Below are positions 7,154 to 7,397 of a stretch of DNA of 7,397 bases, one piece after another. Source of the DNA: Erythrobacter sp. 34-65-8. Its GTDB lineage: Bacteria > Pseudomonadota > Alphaproteobacteria > Sphingomonadales > Sphingomonadaceae. Location of the stretch: assembly GCA_002278985.1 (NCBI GenBank), contig NCJP01000081.1, positions 1 to 7,397 of the forward strand, written 5' to 3'. The translations under genes were made by a program, and so were the position numbers. Under the pieces are notes generated by a model. The model was not told the origin of the DNA, searched no databases, and worked only from the letters and a program-made list of their open reading frames with translations. The number at the start of each line of letters is the position of its first letter. The stretch's first letter is position 1.

Positions 7154-7179
7154 ACCCCGCCCCGGCGGGGTTTTTCTTT
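7154..7179 (+). terminator. Intrinsic terminator after the exported-protein gene
   Basis: ACCCCGC (7154-7160) pairs perfectly with GCGGGGT (7165-7171) around a CCCG tetraloop. A T-rich tract, TTTTTCTTT (7171-7179), follows. It lies 33 bp after the stop codon. Its T-tract borders the putative phaB promoter. Confidence 0.9.
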
Positions 7180-7206
7180 GTCTGGTGCGAATCGCTCGCC
7201 TAGACT
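7178..7206 (+). promoter_or_regulatory. Candidate sigma70-like promoter of the phaB-type gene
   Basis: TTGTCT (7178-7183) and TAGACT (7201-7206) are separated by exactly 17 bp. The predicted start point, near 7212-7214, coincides with the beginning of the 17-bp tandem repeat. The -35 box overlaps the end of the upstream terminator's T-tract. Confidence 0.5.
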
Positions 7207-7213
7207 TTCCGTC

Positions 7214-7264
7214 GGGTCAAACTGGCCGCAGGGTCTAACTGGCCGTAAGGTCAAACCGGCATAC
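7214..7264 (+). repeat. Three tandem copies of a 17-bp unit in the phaB leader
   Basis: Units are 7214-7230 (GGGTCAAACTGGCCGCA), 7231-7247 (GGGTCTAACTGGCCGTA) and 7248-7264 (AGGTCAAACCGGCATAC). Copies 1 and 2 match at 15 of 17 positions; copy 3 matches copy 1 at 11 of the first 13 and then diverges. The array lies between the candidate promoter and the GGGAG ribosome binding site, so it would make up almost the whole 5' untranslated leader. Confidence 0.9.
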
Positions 7265-7269
7265 GGGAG
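7265..7269 (+). promoter_or_regulatory. Ribosome binding site of the phaB-type gene
   Basis: GGGAG lies seven bases before the ATG at 7277 and directly abuts the last tandem repeat unit. Confidence 0.6.
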
Positions 7270-7276
7270 CGGAATC

Positions 7277-7397
7277 ATGGGAAGAGTAGCGATTGTCACG
7301 GGCGGCACGCGCGGCATTGGCGAGGCGATCTGCCAGCGGCTGAAGAAGCAGGGGCACACCGTGATCGCCAACTATGCCGGCAACGAGGAAAAGGCCA
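7277..7397 (+). CDS. phaB: Acetoacetyl-CoA reductase, PhaB type (3' truncated by window edge)
   Basis: Forty N-terminal residues of a short-chain dehydrogenase/reductase are visible, beginning [20 protein letters not shown]. The first beta strand (VAIVT, 4-8) and the glycine-rich cofactor loop T8-G-G-T-R-G-I-G15 are intact, followed by helix A and a second strand [12 protein letters not shown] (29-40). The N-A-Y/N-Y-A-G-N-x-E pattern after strand 2 is typical of PhaB, the NADPH-dependent reductase that makes (R)-3-hydroxybutyryl-CoA for polyhydroxyalkanoate synthesis. FabG-type 3-oxoacyl-ACP reductases share the fold and cannot be fully excluded from this fragment. The Ser-Tyr-Lys catalytic residues lie beyond the window. 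The start is supported by GGGAG seven bases upstream. A separate promoter and a leader of three tandem repeats suggest its own transcription unit. Confidence 0.85.
   Translation, partial: MGRVAIVTGGTRGIGEAICQRLKKQGHTVIANYAGNEEKA

Noticed and set aside
1..7397. Mobile element, defence system, CRISPR array, tRNA or riboswitch
   Set aside because: None was recognised: no transposase or integrase coding sequence, terminal inverted repeats, spaced direct repeats or tRNA-like cloverleaf were seen. All genes fit a conserved chromosomal housekeeping region.

Overview
This window looks like ordinary chromosomal DNA from a GC-rich alphaproteobacterium, most likely a sphingomonad (Erythrobacteraceae/Sphingomonadaceae type). 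The evidence is the strongly GC-rich codon use, the DUF3576-leuS-lptE-holA gene order, a PhaB-type reductase and the character of the proteins. The taxon is inferred from gene content and style, not from a database search.

Layout: (1) 1-1394, plus strand: the 3' end of lgt (prolipoprotein diacylglyceryl transferase), followed 19 bp later by a complete MidA/NDUFAF7-type SAM-dependent methyltransferase gene. (2) 1385-5969, minus strand: a tight four-gene operon transcribed right to left, DUF3576 lipoprotein -> leuS -> lptE -> holA. Its 3' end overlaps the methyltransferase gene tail to tail by 10 bp. A sigma70-like promoter lies just upstream of the first gene, at 6003-6030. (3) 5970-6367: a divergent intergenic region of about 400 bp with the operon promoter and a perfect 9-bp inverted repeat. 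(4) 6368-7120, plus strand: a conserved-looking exported protein of unknown function that ends in an outer-membrane-type beta signal, followed by a strong intrinsic terminator. (5) 7178-7397, plus strand: a promoter, three 17-bp tandem repeats filling the presumed 5' leader, and the start of a phaB-type acetoacetyl-CoA reductase gene that runs off the end.

Functionally the window is mostly cell-envelope and housekeeping. Lgt lipidates lipoproteins, and two of the genes here (DUF3576 and LptE) encode lipoproteins with clear lipoboxes that would be Lgt substrates. LptE belongs to the LPS transport machinery, LeuRS charges tRNA-Leu, HolA is the DNA polymerase III clamp-loader delta subunit, and MidA-type enzymes support respiratory complex I assembly. 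The leuS-lptE-holA order is also conserved in enterobacteria.

I found no sign of a defence system, mobile element, CRISPR array, tRNA or rRNA. The most unusual signals are two separate three-copy short tandem repeats in non-coding gaps. One is a 13-bp unit between lptE and holA that may have grown from a GTGA stop/start overlap. The other is a 17-bp unit exactly between the phaB promoter and its ribosome binding site. The uncharacterised exported protein is the third item of interest.
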